Shown piece after piece: positions 1 to 12,205 of a stretch of DNA of 60,000 bases. The stretch covers positions 1,162,920 through 1,222,919 of the forward strand of contig RPFO01000080.1 of the NCBI GenBank assembly GCA_009746045.1, in the 5' to 3' direction. This DNA comes from Mesostigma viride. Its lineage: Eukaryota > Streptophyta > Mesostigmatophyceae > Mesostigmatales > Mesostigmataceae. The position numbers were made by a program, and so were the translations under genes. The notes below the pieces were generated by a model. The model searched no databases. It was not told where the DNA came from and saw only the letters and a list, made by a program, of their open reading frames with translations. How positions within the stretch are numbered: the first letter of the stretch is position 1; each line of letters starts with the position of its first letter.

Positions 1-516
1 ACAAGAATAACCTCTCTGGGGATGCAAAAACATACAGGGTAATGATTGAGAAAGACCTTGAGCTTCTCAAGCTCCAACCAAGGTATCTCATCCACACCTG
101 GCTAACAAAAGCTAATTTGCAACCTTCTGTCCTGGCTACCCTGCTTACAGGCCTCAAGTCCCTCTGGGACAACTTCAGAGCTGCCATGCTCTATATCGAG
201 GAGGCAGTGGACCCCCTGGGTACTGGCAACAACCAGGCCCAGGACCCCAAGGTCCAGGGTGTCCAAGGCCACAAACGCAAGGGGCAGGCCAGCCAGGGGG
301 GGCACCCAAGACCCACAAGTCCTCCCACCAAGGGGGCAGTGGCTCTCAGGGGCGTGGCAACACGTGGCACCGTGTGCCCCTGCATGGCAACCCCAACAAC
401 AACAACAACAACAACAACAACAGGTCCCAGCAGGGCAACAATAACAACAGGTCCCAACAGGGCCAAAACAACAACAACAACAGGTCCCAGCAGGGCCAGA
501 ACCGGTCCCAGCAGGG

Positions 517-547
<31 letters not shown>

Positions 548-3500
548 CCAGCCTGGCAACCCTGGGGGGTCCATAAGGTGCCTGAGGTGCTTCCAACGAG
601 GGCACGCACGGCACAACTGCCCCAACAACGACTCCCTGGCCAACGGGGTGGATCTCTGCCCGGGCTGCTGGCACGCACGTCATCCCCTGGGGCCTCCAGG
701 CAGCCGTTGCAACAGGCCTCGCTACCCAAATCAATGTGAGTTCACTCACCTTATGTACTCTGAGGATGATGATCTCATTACCATTGGGGATGGCAACCAG
801 GGCATAATTGATTTTGAGGCAGCAACCTTACTGTCCTCCCAACACCCTGTTCTGGAACCTTACATAAAAGCACTAACCCCTACTGTTGACAACTCCATAG
901 ATATCAAGGAGCTTGCTCATCAGCTGCACCTAGCCATGGGTCATGAAACAGTGGCTGAGGAACTGGCCAGACGGCTGGGGGGTAGTAGCATGGGAAAACA
1001 ACTCAGGAATGCAGTAAAACTGGCTAGACAACACTGTCAAGAATGTCAGTTCAATAGCCCCAAACCTCAAAAATGGCATACTGCAACTCCTTCCACCAAT
1101 AGGGGCATGATAGTGGGGGATGTGATGCACATCAACAAAGATGTCCAACCCTACCTGATCCTAAAAGACTCATGGTCCAGGTTCACAGTAATGGAACCCC
1201 TACCTGGCATGTCTGCAGGGCAGCTACGTGTTGCACTCATGATTGCTTTACCCAGATTCTACCCAGTTGACAGAATTTTGCTTGATCAACAATTTTCTTG
1301 TCTGACTGACCTGGAAGGGTGTGAAGCAATAGAGATTGCTGGGCTGGAAGATCATGAGGGTCAGGGGGTCATTGAAAGAACCATCAGATCTGTCAAAACC
1401 CTACTAGCCAAAAATCCTTCCAAGGATGCTACTTCAGGGGTCTATTGTGACAGGGCACTCTGGTGTCATGAAATGTGCACAACCCTAAACATGAGACCTG
1501 TCTTGCATGCCACGTGGGGTGAAGTAATCCCAGCAGGCCTGCAGGCAGGTGTATATCCCCCAGAGGTGATAGCACTGTACAACACTGCACGTGCACAAAC
1601 CTCAGCAAAACTGGCAGAAAAAGATAAAACCCATTCCAGGCCAGTATTCCAAAAAGGTGATCAAGTTCTCTATTACAAGGAAAACAGCTTTGGTAAGGTT
1701 GGAACTTGGCTAGGTCCAGTTACCATCCGTGGATTTACCAAAAACAGCAAGACCGTGGAGGTCAAGCACAATATCAATGGGAAGCGTCACAGGGTGAGCT
1801 GTCATAGAATTAAGAAGTATTATTCTCCCATGGCAGACGTGCCTGGGGAAGAGTCTTTAAGCATGGACTCACTACTTCTATCTGGCAACTCCAGCATGCC
1901 CAGCAGTAGCTCTGAGCCACCAATTACTGCTGTTGACAGCACCACAGCACCCTCTGTGAACCCTTCCACCCTCAGTGAAGCCAGGCCCACTTCACAACCT
2001 GGGGATTGCTTAACCAGGCACGAGGTAGCTGGGTTGGAAGCATTAGCTCAGCCCCAAGGCACCAAATTGTCTGCCAACCCTCCCGCTCTGAGGTCAAGAT
2101 TGGCAGTCGCCTTGCAAGCATTACACAGGTCACATAAGCAACAAGCTGCTGTGGCCGCAGGGTTGGCAAAAGTCTCAGCTGTGTGCACTAGTCAGGACCC
2201 CTGGACCCTGGCAATAGACACTCAGGCACAGGTCAGTGTGATCAGTGCACAAGCCATCCCTGGTCTTGAGATTGCACCTTCATTTTGGGCACGGGTGCAG
2301 GATTTCTCAGGCCAAAGCTCACTGGATGTAGTGGGACAAGTGATGCTCCCTATACTTGGTATTCAGACACCCTTCCAGGTGGTGGAGGGGTACTCTGGTA
2401 ACACCTTGTTGGGGGAACCTTTTGTATCCTATCCTGGGGTGCTTATCTCAGCTAATGAGCTCAGTGTCACAGGGGTGGGTGCAGTTCCTCTGGACCACTT
2501 TAAAATCCCTCTCTCCAGTATTGTCCCTGGTATGGATGCTGTCATCAAGGCAGTCAACACTCAGTATGCACCAGGGGAGATCCCTGATCTGGACAAGTTA
2601 GTGCACAGCCAGTTCCTCCATCCCTCAGCCTTTGGGCTGGGTAAGTGGGACATAGCCATGCACTCACCCCACCAAATCTCCCACGTCATACAAGAATGCA
2701 AAACACAAAAAGGGTTTACCAAGTGGCTGATGGCCATTGTCCACCAAGCCAGGCAGGAATGGGTCCTGCCCAACCCCAAAAACCCTCAATACAAACCGCC
2801 TGTCACCCCTTCATGGGACGTGCCAGAGGGAGCCAAAAAGCTCAGATTAAAATTTGTTCTCAAACAAAAACCACAAAAAGTGGGCTCCCCAATCTTCCAT
2901 GCCAGACCATGTGTCACAGAATTAAAGGGGACCTCCACACTGCCAAAAGGGGAAACATACACACCTGGGCTGCAACAAACCTCACTCAGGATCATGCTCT
3001 CCCTCTTCCTCCACAACCTCAATGCAGGCCAAGACTATGTCTGCAAAGCCACTGATATTAAAAGGGCCTTCCTCAGGGGGGACCCAGAAAAGGCTGAATC
3101 TGTGTGGAAAGGGAAGGTGTACGTGGTAGACACCCCAGCTGTGTGGAAACCTTATATTGATGAGCCCCACCTTATCATCAACATTGGGGTGGAAGGGCTT
3201 GTCAGTGCCCCAAAAATTTTCAGAGACTCAGCAGAGGAAGTATTCAAAAAGCTCAAGGCCACGTATGATGACCTGGACCCATGCTTTTTTGTTGTACCCA
3301 CCCCCTCTGGACTGCTGTTCTTTGTGTGGCATGGAGATGACCAACTCATTTGTGGGCCTAGAGCTGAGGTGGAAACCTTTATTCAGCAGGTCCAGGAATC
3401 ATATGAGATTGGCAAACAGGTGGAATTGAGCACAACCCCCATCCAGTTCTGTGGCATCATGTTGCAGCTGCATAGGCAGCCAGATCAGTGGGTCTGCTCT

Positions 3501-4262
3501 CTCTCCCCTCCTGCAGAATATATCCAAGATTGTCTAGATCTGCTGCAGGACAACTACCTCCCCTTACATATGTGTGCCACTGTTCAGGGCAAACTGGGGT
3601 GGTGGTCAGCCATCTGTGGGGCTCCCTTAGCTGTCATCAGCAGGGTCACCCATGATGTTCTAGTCAAGATCAAATGCAGTCACATCAGGAAGTTGGTCAA
3701 TGACTGTCCCCCCCTCATCCTCCATGGCCTGAATCTGATGGAAGACATCCACATCCAATGTGTCATGGACAGCTCCATGGAGAGCAGAACAATCAATCAG
3801 ATGGGGGCACGGGAATCAGGGCTGTTTTTTCTCACCAACAGGTCAGATTACATGTCCCTCACTTCCTGGTACAGCAGGCTACACCGCAGAAAACCTGGCA
3901 GCAGCAACTCAGCTGAATGTCGTGCTGTGGTGTCTGCTGCATTGCATGCTCGTTCCCTGCAGCACATGCTCACCTGGCTACAAACCCAGGCAGGCAGCAC
4001 ATGCAATGTCATCTCACATCTCTATACTGACAGCCAATCTGTGATCAGTTTTCTAACCAAGAAATCTGTCTCTGCTGCTGTCCACACTGACTTGGATTGG
4101 GTGATCCTCAAACAGGAGGCCACCTATTTTTCCAGCTGGACTCATGTGGATGATGAGGACAACCCAGCAGACGCTCTCACGAAGCTGCGGGATGCTGCTG
4201 GCCAACAGTACCAGCTCCTCTTTCAGAACATGAACCCCTATGATATCAGAGTCAGTGTTTGA
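1..4262 (+). CDS. Copia-like gag-pol polyprotein, 5' end cut by window
   Basis: This is a retrotransposon polyprotein. The frame is already open at base 3; the first Met in the window is at 42, and residue numbers below count from it. A low-complexity Thr/Asn/Gln tract precedes a zinc knuckle (CLRCFQRGHARHNC, about residue 179). The integrase follows: an HH-CC zinc motif at about 295-345, then D (GDVMHI, ~360), D (LLDQQ, ~413) and E (GVIERT, ~445). A basic domain resembling integrase C-terminal GPY/F modules lies at ~555-600. A retropepsin-like stretch (LAIDTQAQ, ~724; then NTLLGEPF) comes next. Reverse transcriptase shows TDIKRAFL (~1004) and HGDDQL (~1099) instead of the usual YVDD. RNase H ends with YTDSQSV and NPADALTK, as in Copia. 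No stop or frameshift is visible, so it may be young. The protease-like stretch lies after the integrase, unlike standard Copia order (gag-PR-IN-RT-RH). The Copia assignment rests on the RT and RNase H motifs. Confidence 0.88.
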
Positions 4263-4586
4263 ATAAATGACTGGCCATAGCACAGTACACAACCACCACA
4301 CCCCCTTACCACAGCGATAGCTGCTGGGCGCCATAAAATTCAACACATTCGTTGTGGGGTGTGAGTGCTGGCTAGGTCAGATTTGTATCCATTTGCAGCT
4401 TGAGGACACAAGCTTTGTATCCATTTACTTAATGTGTGCTTCAGTAACTGGCCAAACCAGCCAGCTGTGTACACCTTATTTAATGTGCAATATAACACCT
4501 GGCCAGAACAGCCAGCTGTAACCAACCTGGCTCAACCAGCCATGTCTCTTTTGTACCCCTAATCAACTTAAAAACAATAACAATAA
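4263..4586 (+). other. Copia 3' untranslated stretch
   Basis: This non-coding stretch lies between the polyprotein stop and the LTR. It holds diverged repeats of a phrase containing ccagccagctgt (near 4460 and 4505). No gene is seen. The expected purine-rich tract directly before the LTR is weak: the bases there are A-rich with interspersed C and T. Confidence 0.5.
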
Positions 4587-4983
4587 TGTTGGGGGTGCAG
4601 ACCTGCATTAAGAAATAAATAATAAAACAATACTGGAGTTAGTCTCCATGCTTTGCTGTAGACTAAGTCTCAAAGGCATTGTGAATACAACGTATGAATA
4701 AGCCTTGTAAACCTACGTTGGTATGTGAATATAAATACCACGTGGGCTATGCAGATAGGAATGCTAGTCGAGTCGCATACGTTTCCCTAGATAGGTACTT
4801 TGGGTACTGAGGTACGTGACAGATGTCAGTACCCAGTATACGTAGTGTCCTGTCATTGGACGGTACTAGAGTATCCTAGATAGGGACCGTACTGCAGCGT
4901 GCATTGATCTGTGATCGCACGATGCAGTGACTAGACGGCTACCTGTCATCGTGTGGCCTCGGGCCAACGGTCTGCACCCAACG
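4587..4983 (+). repeat. Probable 3' LTR of the Copia-like element
   Basis: The segment starts TGTTGGGGGTGCAGACC and ends with the near inverse GGTCTGCACCCAAC. This is the TGTTG...CAACA layout expected of an LTR, though the last bases have drifted. It follows the polyprotein by about 320 bp. It contains a TATA-like box and many short repeats. The 5' LTR would lie left of the window, so the paired copy cannot be compared here. Confidence 0.6.
4730..4737 (+). promoter_or_regulatory. TATA-like box in the Copia LTR
   Basis: TATAAATA lies about 145 bp into the proposed LTR, where an LTR promoter is expected. In the 5' copy it would drive transcription of the element. This is motif evidence only. 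Confidence 0.4.
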
Positions 4984-5149
4984 GTCACTGGCGGCGCAGC
5001 CGGTGAGAGGAACGTTGATAAAGGGTAAACCTATTTTCTAATGAACCAAGCAATTCATTGCTCCAAGCTTTCAGTGTTCTCAAGCAATATATCCCACCGC
5101 ATTCTAACTCATGGTCCGGATTCTCCCGATTTCTGGCCTGCGCTGGTTG

Positions 5150-7651
5150 TCTCTTTGAGATATGGGGAGAGCACACAGCCCTGCCACACCCCGGTGTGCA
5201 GGGGGAACGCCGGAGTGACGCCGTCGACGGTACGGACCTGGACTTGGGACCCTTCATAGAACTGGCGGATGATCGCAACGATGTACGATGGGACACGGAA
5301 CAGGTGAAGGACCACCCACAGGGCGTCCCATATAACCGTATCGAATGCCTTGGTGTAATCCACCAAGATCAATAGCAATGGCAAGAGGCCGGGGGGCAGG
5401 CGGCCCACTTCCTCGATCAGGCGGCGCGCGGTAATCGTGACCATAACACAATTGCGACCAACACGGAAGCCCATCTGGGACTCACCTAGGTGGGGATTGA
5501 GGCTGGCGCGCATGCGGTTCAGCAGGAGACGCATGAAGACTTTCAGCACGCAGCTTTGGAGGCATACGCCGCGGTAGTTGCCGGTATCCGCGGCGGACCC
5601 CTTGCCTTGTAGAGCATGACCCGGACAGTGGTCTTCCAATACGTCGGCGGGGGGAGGCCATCTCCTAGAATCCGGTTGCAAACACCCCGGAGGAAAGGCT
5701 CAAGCTCAGGCATCTTAACCACCTCCGGTGAAATATTGTCCACTCCCATGGCAGCATCATTGCGGAGGGTGGAGATGGCAGCAGCCCATTCCTGGGGAGT
5801 CCACTCGTCGTGGGGGCCGTCCACCAGGGGGCCGGAGAGCGGTGGGACCACTGTAGTCCGTCTCGCTGGTGGGCGCCTGCGGGGGCTCAATGGGGCTGCC
5901 TCGGCTGGCCGCAGGGCGTGCAGCTGCAGCGGGGTCAAGCGGGGGGGGCGGGCCAGGGGCCCCCGATAGTTTGGCCTGGGAGCTGAACCAAATCTCAAGG
6001 CGTTCACTGGGGGTGCCTGGGATGTCAGCCCGTTGCGTTTCCCGCCGTCCGGTGAGACGGTCGAGAGAGCGCCAGGCCGCCTTGTGCTGGTTGGCGGCCG
6101 TGTGGCGATTGATTTCGGCGGCAAGTGTCTCCACCTCCTCCGCATGTGCGGCAGTATACATATGCTTGAGTAAGCCGTTCCTGGTACGGGTACAGGTCCT
6201 CCCCGCGGCGGCGGGCCTGCGCTAGTGCCAGCCGGGCGGCAACCACCCGGGCGTCGCGCAGGTAGAGCGGGGCTGGTCGAGCGCGGGGTTGCTCGGGGAG
6301 AAGCTTAGAGCCATTAGCTCCACCGATCGCATGAACAGTTCGTAGGGTGGCGTGAGATCTACACCGCGATCTGCGTCCAGGTACATCAAAGGTTGCGCGT
6401 CCACGAAGGCAGACCTGATTGCATCGCGGCGTATCTCATCCGCTGACCACTTCTCCCTGCGCCCACGGACGGGGCGTAAGCAGGTCCAGTCAGGGCGGGG
6501 CCGGGGGCGGCGGCGGGCAGGGGCCTGAAGACGTAGGCGCAAGGTTGCGGTGACCATGCGGTGATCCGATGCGACACTGGGGGTGGTCAGCGTACCGGCA
6601 TTGATGACGGAAGAGCGCCAGCACTTGCGCACAAGTATGTAGTCCAAGCATACACATCGCCGCCGAGGGAACATCGAGCCAGCCGCCCTGCGCATGGGGC
6701 CCACAAAGGTCACTAGTGCATCAGGCGGTTTAGCAAACAGCGTATTGGCAGCAGTCAAGTCCCCCTCAGTGAGCAGTTGCTCAAGTAGGGGGGTGTAACT
6801 TGGCATTGCTATCGGTTAGGCGCGGCGCATACATGCAGCCCCCGCGGCCCACGGGCAGGGTCGCGTTGGCATCCACCAAGATGGCAATGATGTATTGATG
6901 TGGGATCTGTTTCTCTATGTCGAGCAACTGATTGAAGAACGCTGCGCGGTCCTCGGCCGGGTGCCCAGCATGTGGGGCATATCCGACAATTACCGAGAGC
7001 ATAATGGGGGTCCGTCCTTCAAGGGAGCAGAAAGTGCACTGAAGGATCCGATTAGAGCAAAGTTTGTGGTCCACGAGCTGGGCGGTAGCGGTGGGGGAGC
7101 ACAGCAGGCCCACTCCTCCCTGACCCGGTGCATGCGCCGGGCCGCACATGCAGCAGTTGCCATTGTAGTGCGAGGGTGACACGCTGAACGGGGCCCTCAA
7201 AGGAGCGTCGGTGCTCTTGGACCCCAAGCACATCAATGCCATATATAGGCGGCAGTAGTGGACAAGCTCGTTGGCCCGCGGGGGGGCATCTCCCCCGGGC
7301 AGGGTGCGGACATTGTAGTTAGCGATGCGCAGCGAGTGGTGCCGGCGTTGGCCCAGCAGGGGCCGCCGGGGACCCGCGGTGTCGGCAGGGGGTTGGGGGG
7401 AGGCTGGCGGGGACGTGTGTGCGGTGTGAGATAACATAGTACTTTTCAACGCGCATAGCTAGGGCACCCTCCAGGCGGGCAACGCGACTTGCTCGCCTGG
7501 TCTTGGGGTCAAAGAATGCAGCATACCGTTGGGAGTGCCGGGTTGCGAAAGCCAGCAGGCGCTCCTTGTTGCGAAGTTGGCGATGAAGGTCGCGGCTTTG
7601 ACTCCGTTGCGTCGTCCGTGAGATTGGACTATCCAAGACACGCTCGGCCAT
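5150..7651 (-). pseudogene. LINE-A ORF2, APE-type endonuclease and reverse transcriptase, broken
   Basis: The reading frame is scattered over several frames. The start region is 7651-7440. The AP-endonuclease-like part is 7449-6222: RIANYNVRTL, then GVGLLCSP, VGYAPHAGHP, LVDANATLP and a late SDHRMV. The linker is 6246-5757. Reverse transcriptase is 5681-5150, with NYRGVCLQS, FRVGRN, VDYTKAFDT and WQGCVLSPY. At least three frameshifts are needed to join them. The YADD motif and the C-terminal part are missing at the left break. It belongs to a non-LTR retrotransposon with an APE-type endonuclease, RTE-like in general appearance, and cannot be active. Confidence 0.78.
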
Positions 7652-7726
7652 CGGACGACGGGTGTGGGGGGTGGGTTCTAGCTAACCCCCCGGTCGCTGC
7701 TCGCGGTGTGAGGGGGCGGGGAGGGC

Positions 7727-8620
7727 CTACTCCCTACCCCCCCGCGCGTCTCCCCTCGGCGTGGTAACCTCCCGCGAGGTAACCTCCATGTGCCATGCGT
7801 CGTCCTTCCACCGCAGCCGCACTTTCTTTGTGCGGTCAGCGAGGGCCTTCTTCGCGTCCTCTTGTGCCAGCCGGTCCCTGCGGGTGCGAAGCTGCGCCGG
7901 GGTCAGATCGTCGTCGAGACTCCAACCCAAGCCTCGTGGTAGCTTGGTGCGGTGTTGGAAAATATAGTGCTTGCCGATGGGGCGCGTAAGCACGAGCGCC
8001 ACCGGCGCATCCGCGCGCCCCGGTAGGCGCCGGCGGACGGTGTCAATTGTGACACTGTCCTCTAGGCGGAAGTTGGTGATGAGTTCCTTCTCCACCTTGA
8101 GGCGGAGGCTCAGCCCCGTCTCCCGGGGGAGGGCCGCCACATTACGAAAAATTGTGGTGCGGCCGCGCCGCTCTTTGTTGTCCCGGTCGGCGAAGGTCCT
8201 AGAGACCGCCTGAGCAGTGCTAGTGGCTATTTCTTGGATGGCTGTGCTGGCCATAGAGGCGTAGGACGGGGCCACCTTTGCCACCTGCGCCTCCACGTTG
8301 TCCGCTAAATTGCCGGCCACCTGCGCCGCTAGGGTGCCGGCAACCGCCTCCATCAGCGTGCCGGCGACCTGGGCCGCCACCTTGTCCGCCACGTTGTCCT
8401 CGATCGCCGCAGCCAAGTGGCCTGCGAGATCAGAATTTATCAGCTCCGTGGCAAGCTTCTGCGCCACCGTACCGCCAAGGGCTGCTGCCGCTGCAGATCC
8501 GGATACTGGCAGCAGTTCCGAATTTCCCAGCAGCGTCGTCGTGGCAACGACGCGCAACTCACTTTTCTTGAGGGAGGTCAAGTCCTTGGGGTCGGTAACC
8601 GGGGTAATGGCGGTGAGCAT
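7727..8620 (-). CDS. LINE-A ORF1 protein (RNA-binding, gag-like)
   Basis: This is a 297-residue frame in the ORF1 position of LINE-A, directly upstream of the endonuclease/RT frame. The N-terminal half is Ala-rich and looks helical, with repeated 'VA.QVAG..' heptad-like phrases suggesting a coiled coil. The C-terminal half resembles the RRM-like part of LINE ORF1 proteins and carries WSLDDDLTPAQ, a motif shared with three other ORF1 frames in this window. Such proteins coat the LINE RNA. The frame itself is intact although ORF2 is broken. Confidence 0.7.
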   Translation of the reverse strand: MLTAITPVTDPKDLTSLKKSELRVVATTTLLGNSELLPVSGSAAAAALGGTVAQKLATELINSDLAGHLAAAIEDNVADKVAAQVAGTLMEAVAGTLAAQVAGNLADNVEAQVAKVAPSYASMASTAIQEIATSTAQAVSRTFADRDNKERRGRTTIFRNVAALPRETGLSLRLKVEKELITNFRLEDSVTIDTVRRRLPGRADAPVALVLTRPIGKHYIFQHRTKLPRGLGWSLDDDLTPAQLRTRRDRLAQEDAKKALADRTKKVRLRWKDDAWHMEVTSREVTTPRGDARGGRE

Positions 8621-8858
8621 AGGCGGTGGCTGAGGCCAGAGTAGACAAGGTCAGAAGGGTTTGCAAATTAGCTGCGCCGTTAGCAAATGCCGCAGCGTCG
8701 AAGGGTTCATTGCGGACTTCAGTAGCGGTGTGCCCCGAGTCGGCAGGGGCTGCGACGCTGGAAGTTCGATGGTCGAATAGGCAACTTCGATAATCGAATA
8801 GCCAATTCGATGACCCGACTAGTATCGGCCTTAGCCTTGCCGGCGCAAGCAAAAGTTT

Positions 8859-8936
8859 TAGTTATACACATCGATTCCTGCGGAATCGATACTAAGCGCT
8901 TAGTATCGATTCCGAAGGAATCGATGTTTATAACTA
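8859..8936. repeat. 78 bp near-perfect palindrome
   Basis: Two 39 bp arms (8859-8897 and 8898-8936) are inverted copies with 37 of 39 bases matching and no spacer. Each arm also contains a smaller inverted pair built on ATCGATTCC/GGAATCGAT. The palindrome lies within the LINE-A 5' region, upstream of ORF1. It could extrude as a cruciform, or be a tiny inverted-repeat insertion. Confidence 0.85.
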
Positions 8937-9449
8937 ACAGGGCCCGGGCCGTGCCAGTGTGGCCACGGGGGGATTTAGGCCCATGTTTCTTGGCGGCAGA
9001 CTCCATAGCCTGAGAGTTGCCCGTTCCTTCTCCTACGGCTGGCGCCTGCGGGGCGTCGCCTGCACGGGCGGCAGCAGGCGGTAATTCTTTGCGCCCTGAT
9101 TTCTTGGTAACCATCTTCAAGACCGAGCTCGGTCGATGTGTCGTGGAATGGCGAGTCAATCGTGACAAATCCGACCTAATTCGGTGACCAAACGTGGTAG
9201 TTATCGTCGTTTACGTCCGCCATAGCATGTCAATTTTGAATTTCGCGGCTAGAGCCCTCAATTTCGTACAATTTTGTGTAGTTTGTGGCTGGCATGCTAA
9301 AGGCGCCGAAATTAAGTTGTTGGTAATGTGCTGGCCAAGGACGTTCCTAGAAAGCTGGGTAAACCTGCCATGAACTACACACAGCTGTTGCTGCATGGCC
9401 GACCTAGTGGTCCGAGCTACGTTTGAACACCGGCCGCATTCACTCTCTC

Positions 9450-9783
9450 TAGCGCAACAAGTTTGCCTCCTACGGCAATGTGGGGCCCCACCGGGTCATC
9501 CCCTTTGTCCTTGAGGAGTTCGGGGCCATGGGCCCCAAGACAGCGGAGTTTTTCCACGAGTGCTGCCAGCGCCGTGAAGACCGCCTCGACCTCGAGGGTC
9601 AGACCGCCCCGTGGTCTGCCCGCACGTGGTCCTCGTATTGGCGGCAGCGCCTGTCACTCGCCCTCACTCGCACCGTGGCTGATGTGTTATTCCGCCGCAC
9701 CCGGGCCGACTTTGTGGCGACCCATGCAGTCTAGATCCCTTCCAGGCGGCAGGCCTGCATGGTGGGCCGGCAGCGCTGTGAGT
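9450..9783 (+). pseudogene. C-terminal end of a LINE-like polyprotein, copy 1
   Basis: This is a near-identical duplicate of about 12790-13075. It encodes GPHRVIPFVLEEFGAMGPKT and ends with WRQRLSLALTRTVADVLF and a stop near 9734. It is the last part of the zinc-finger plus nuclease-like tail described at 12409. Its 3' untranslated sequence resumes at 12206, beyond an inserted transposon. Confidence 0.6.
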
Positions 9784-10215
9784 TGGTGGCCGAGAGTTTG
9801 CTCAGTTGGCCAAGAGTTTGCTCACTTGACAGCCAGTATTCCAACTTAGTGTGAAATCAATGGAATAATATCACGTACCTCCCCGCAAGTGTTCCCCAAA
9901 GTAAAGTGTCGCCCCCCCCCCCCCCCCCCCCCCTCCCTCCTGCCCCCCACGCTGCCTCACCCTAGCCAGGTATGGTTTCTAGCCACTTGTGCACGAAGCT
10001 TTGACATGTAGTTTCCACAGAAAAACGATGCAAATTGTAGCCATGACATGCACCATAATAATTATAAATCGTCAGTTCCACTAAAAATCATGAAAGTTCA
10101 TTAAGACCGCAGCTCCACTACGTTACTTTTAGTCGTTACTCGTTACACTACCAATGTCACAATCTAACGAAGAACGCCCATGAGATGAAGCCCAACAAGG
10201 CGATTTAGGTTCAAG

Positions 10216-10974
<759 letters not shown>

Positions 10975-11554
10975 GGTTTATGGTGTGACGAGCTATGGAT
11001 GCCGAGAATGCTCATAACTTTTACATCCGGGCATGAAATTTGGTCGGGTAAATTGCAGTAGACGCGCCTTTTGATGACGAACACGATTATATAATTTGCG
11101 GCCGCCATCGCCCAAGATTTAGCACAATATCATAAAACGCAGCACAGGCAGGGTTCGTATTTTCCGGAAACTAGCCATGGCGTAATCACCGTCAGCCGCC
11201 TCCCATTCCCCCGCCGACGGGGAGGACTCAGCGCCTCACACCATTACGCAACTAGTCGACGCTGTGGACACCATTGCGACACAGCCACCGGCCAACGCGG
11301 CAGCCATTACCGCCTCCTCCAAGCGGCTTAAAGAATACATGACCGCTAAAGACGGCTTAAAGAATGCATGACCGCTATATATACTGCAAAACGAAAGTCC
11401 GCAGCAGGCAGCCTGTCATGATTTCAAAAATACTTCGCCCTGTACCTGCTTTCTGGCGCCCTTGAATACATTGGTCTCCGTCCCGGCTTGCTGCTTAGTT
11501 GTCATGGCCTTCATTTGCCCACTTAAAACGGCATGGTCCACTAATTCGTCAAGG

Positions 11555-11908
11555 TCAACTTCCAATCTGGCCATGTCGCGTGCTAGATCTAAGGGCCCTG
11601 TCCTCAGCATCCCGCTGTTCATCTTCTTCCCCATCAGAGTGGGCTTCTTTGTCATTAGCAGCCCTCTTGTCAATTCCTTTCGCGCTATCAAGCTGATTGC
11701 CCAGGTCATCCGGAGCGACTTTCGGCTCCTTCGTATCGCCGCAGCACTCCTTGCACAGAATTTTCTGTCCAAAACCTTCTTCTCCCACGCCGACGCCACA
11801 AAAAACATGCATCCACTTGCCGCATGTGCACTTGTGGACTGAGCCAGTCATGTTTCCGCAACCACCCCCGCATAATTGCATGGTTTCGGTGCCCATTGTG
11901 GCAGCCAT
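11555..11908 (-). CDS. PHD-like zinc-finger protein carried in the transposon
   Basis: This 117-residue frame has an N-terminal cross-brace zinc-binding pattern: C-x3-C, then C-x-C, H-x2-C and C-x2-C. It reads LCGGGCGN, KCTCGKWMHVFC and LCKECC over about residues 12-57. An acidic, charged tail follows. The pattern resembles PHD or related fingers, which often read histone tails. It lies inside the 9788-12205 transposon near the right end. It may be cargo or the remnant of a transposon-encoded DNA-binding protein. Coding-like sequence continues in another frame to about 11416, so a frameshift or intron is possible. Confidence 0.45.
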   Translation of the reverse strand: MAATMGTETMQLCGGGCGNMTGSVHKCTCGKWMHVFCGVGVGEEGFGQKILCKECCGDTKEPKVAPDDLGNQLDSAKGIDKRAANDKEAHSDGEEDEQRDAEDRALRSSTRHGQIGS

Positions 11909-12205
11909 TTCCGCTTGTTCTCACCCACCGAGCTCTAAACGTGTTCAACAGTTGCTTTCATTCAAATTCTAAGTGCAGTGCAGTCCCAAAATGCCGAGCA
12001 GTCGAGCACGCATAAAATGCCTCGCTACTACGGTAGTTGCGACCGACTGAAAGTCCTGAAAAAATAGTCCTGAAAAAAAATGCCTAGTCGAATCCAAAAG
12101 TGCCTAGGCATTTTTCGATTTGCCGTACTTCCTGAACAAGCCGCGCGTCGCGCGCCGAAAGTTTGCTCACTTAGAATCCTTGGCCAACTGAGCAAACTTT
12201 CGGCC

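Larger units (their letters stand above)
5150..9200 (-). mobile_element. LINE-A: decayed, 3'-truncated non-LTR retrotransposon
   Basis: On the - strand the element reads ORF1 (8620-7727), then an ORF2 with endonuclease and reverse transcriptase (7651 to about 5150). The right (5') edge near 9200 is set by a sequence resembling the 5' edge of the ORF1-only element at 57.7 kb (shared core attcggtg..caaac). The left edge is abrupt: reverse transcriptase is lost just after WQGCVLSPY, before the YADD motif, and unrelated DNA follows. A LINE-A 3' end with an ACTT-repeat tail is visible elsewhere in the window (58.66-58.83 kb and 46.66-46.86 kb). Confidence 0.8.

Noticed and set aside
102-749. Frames on both strands over the CAACAA tract
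   Set aside because: Shadows of the low-complexity part of the Copia-like polyprotein.
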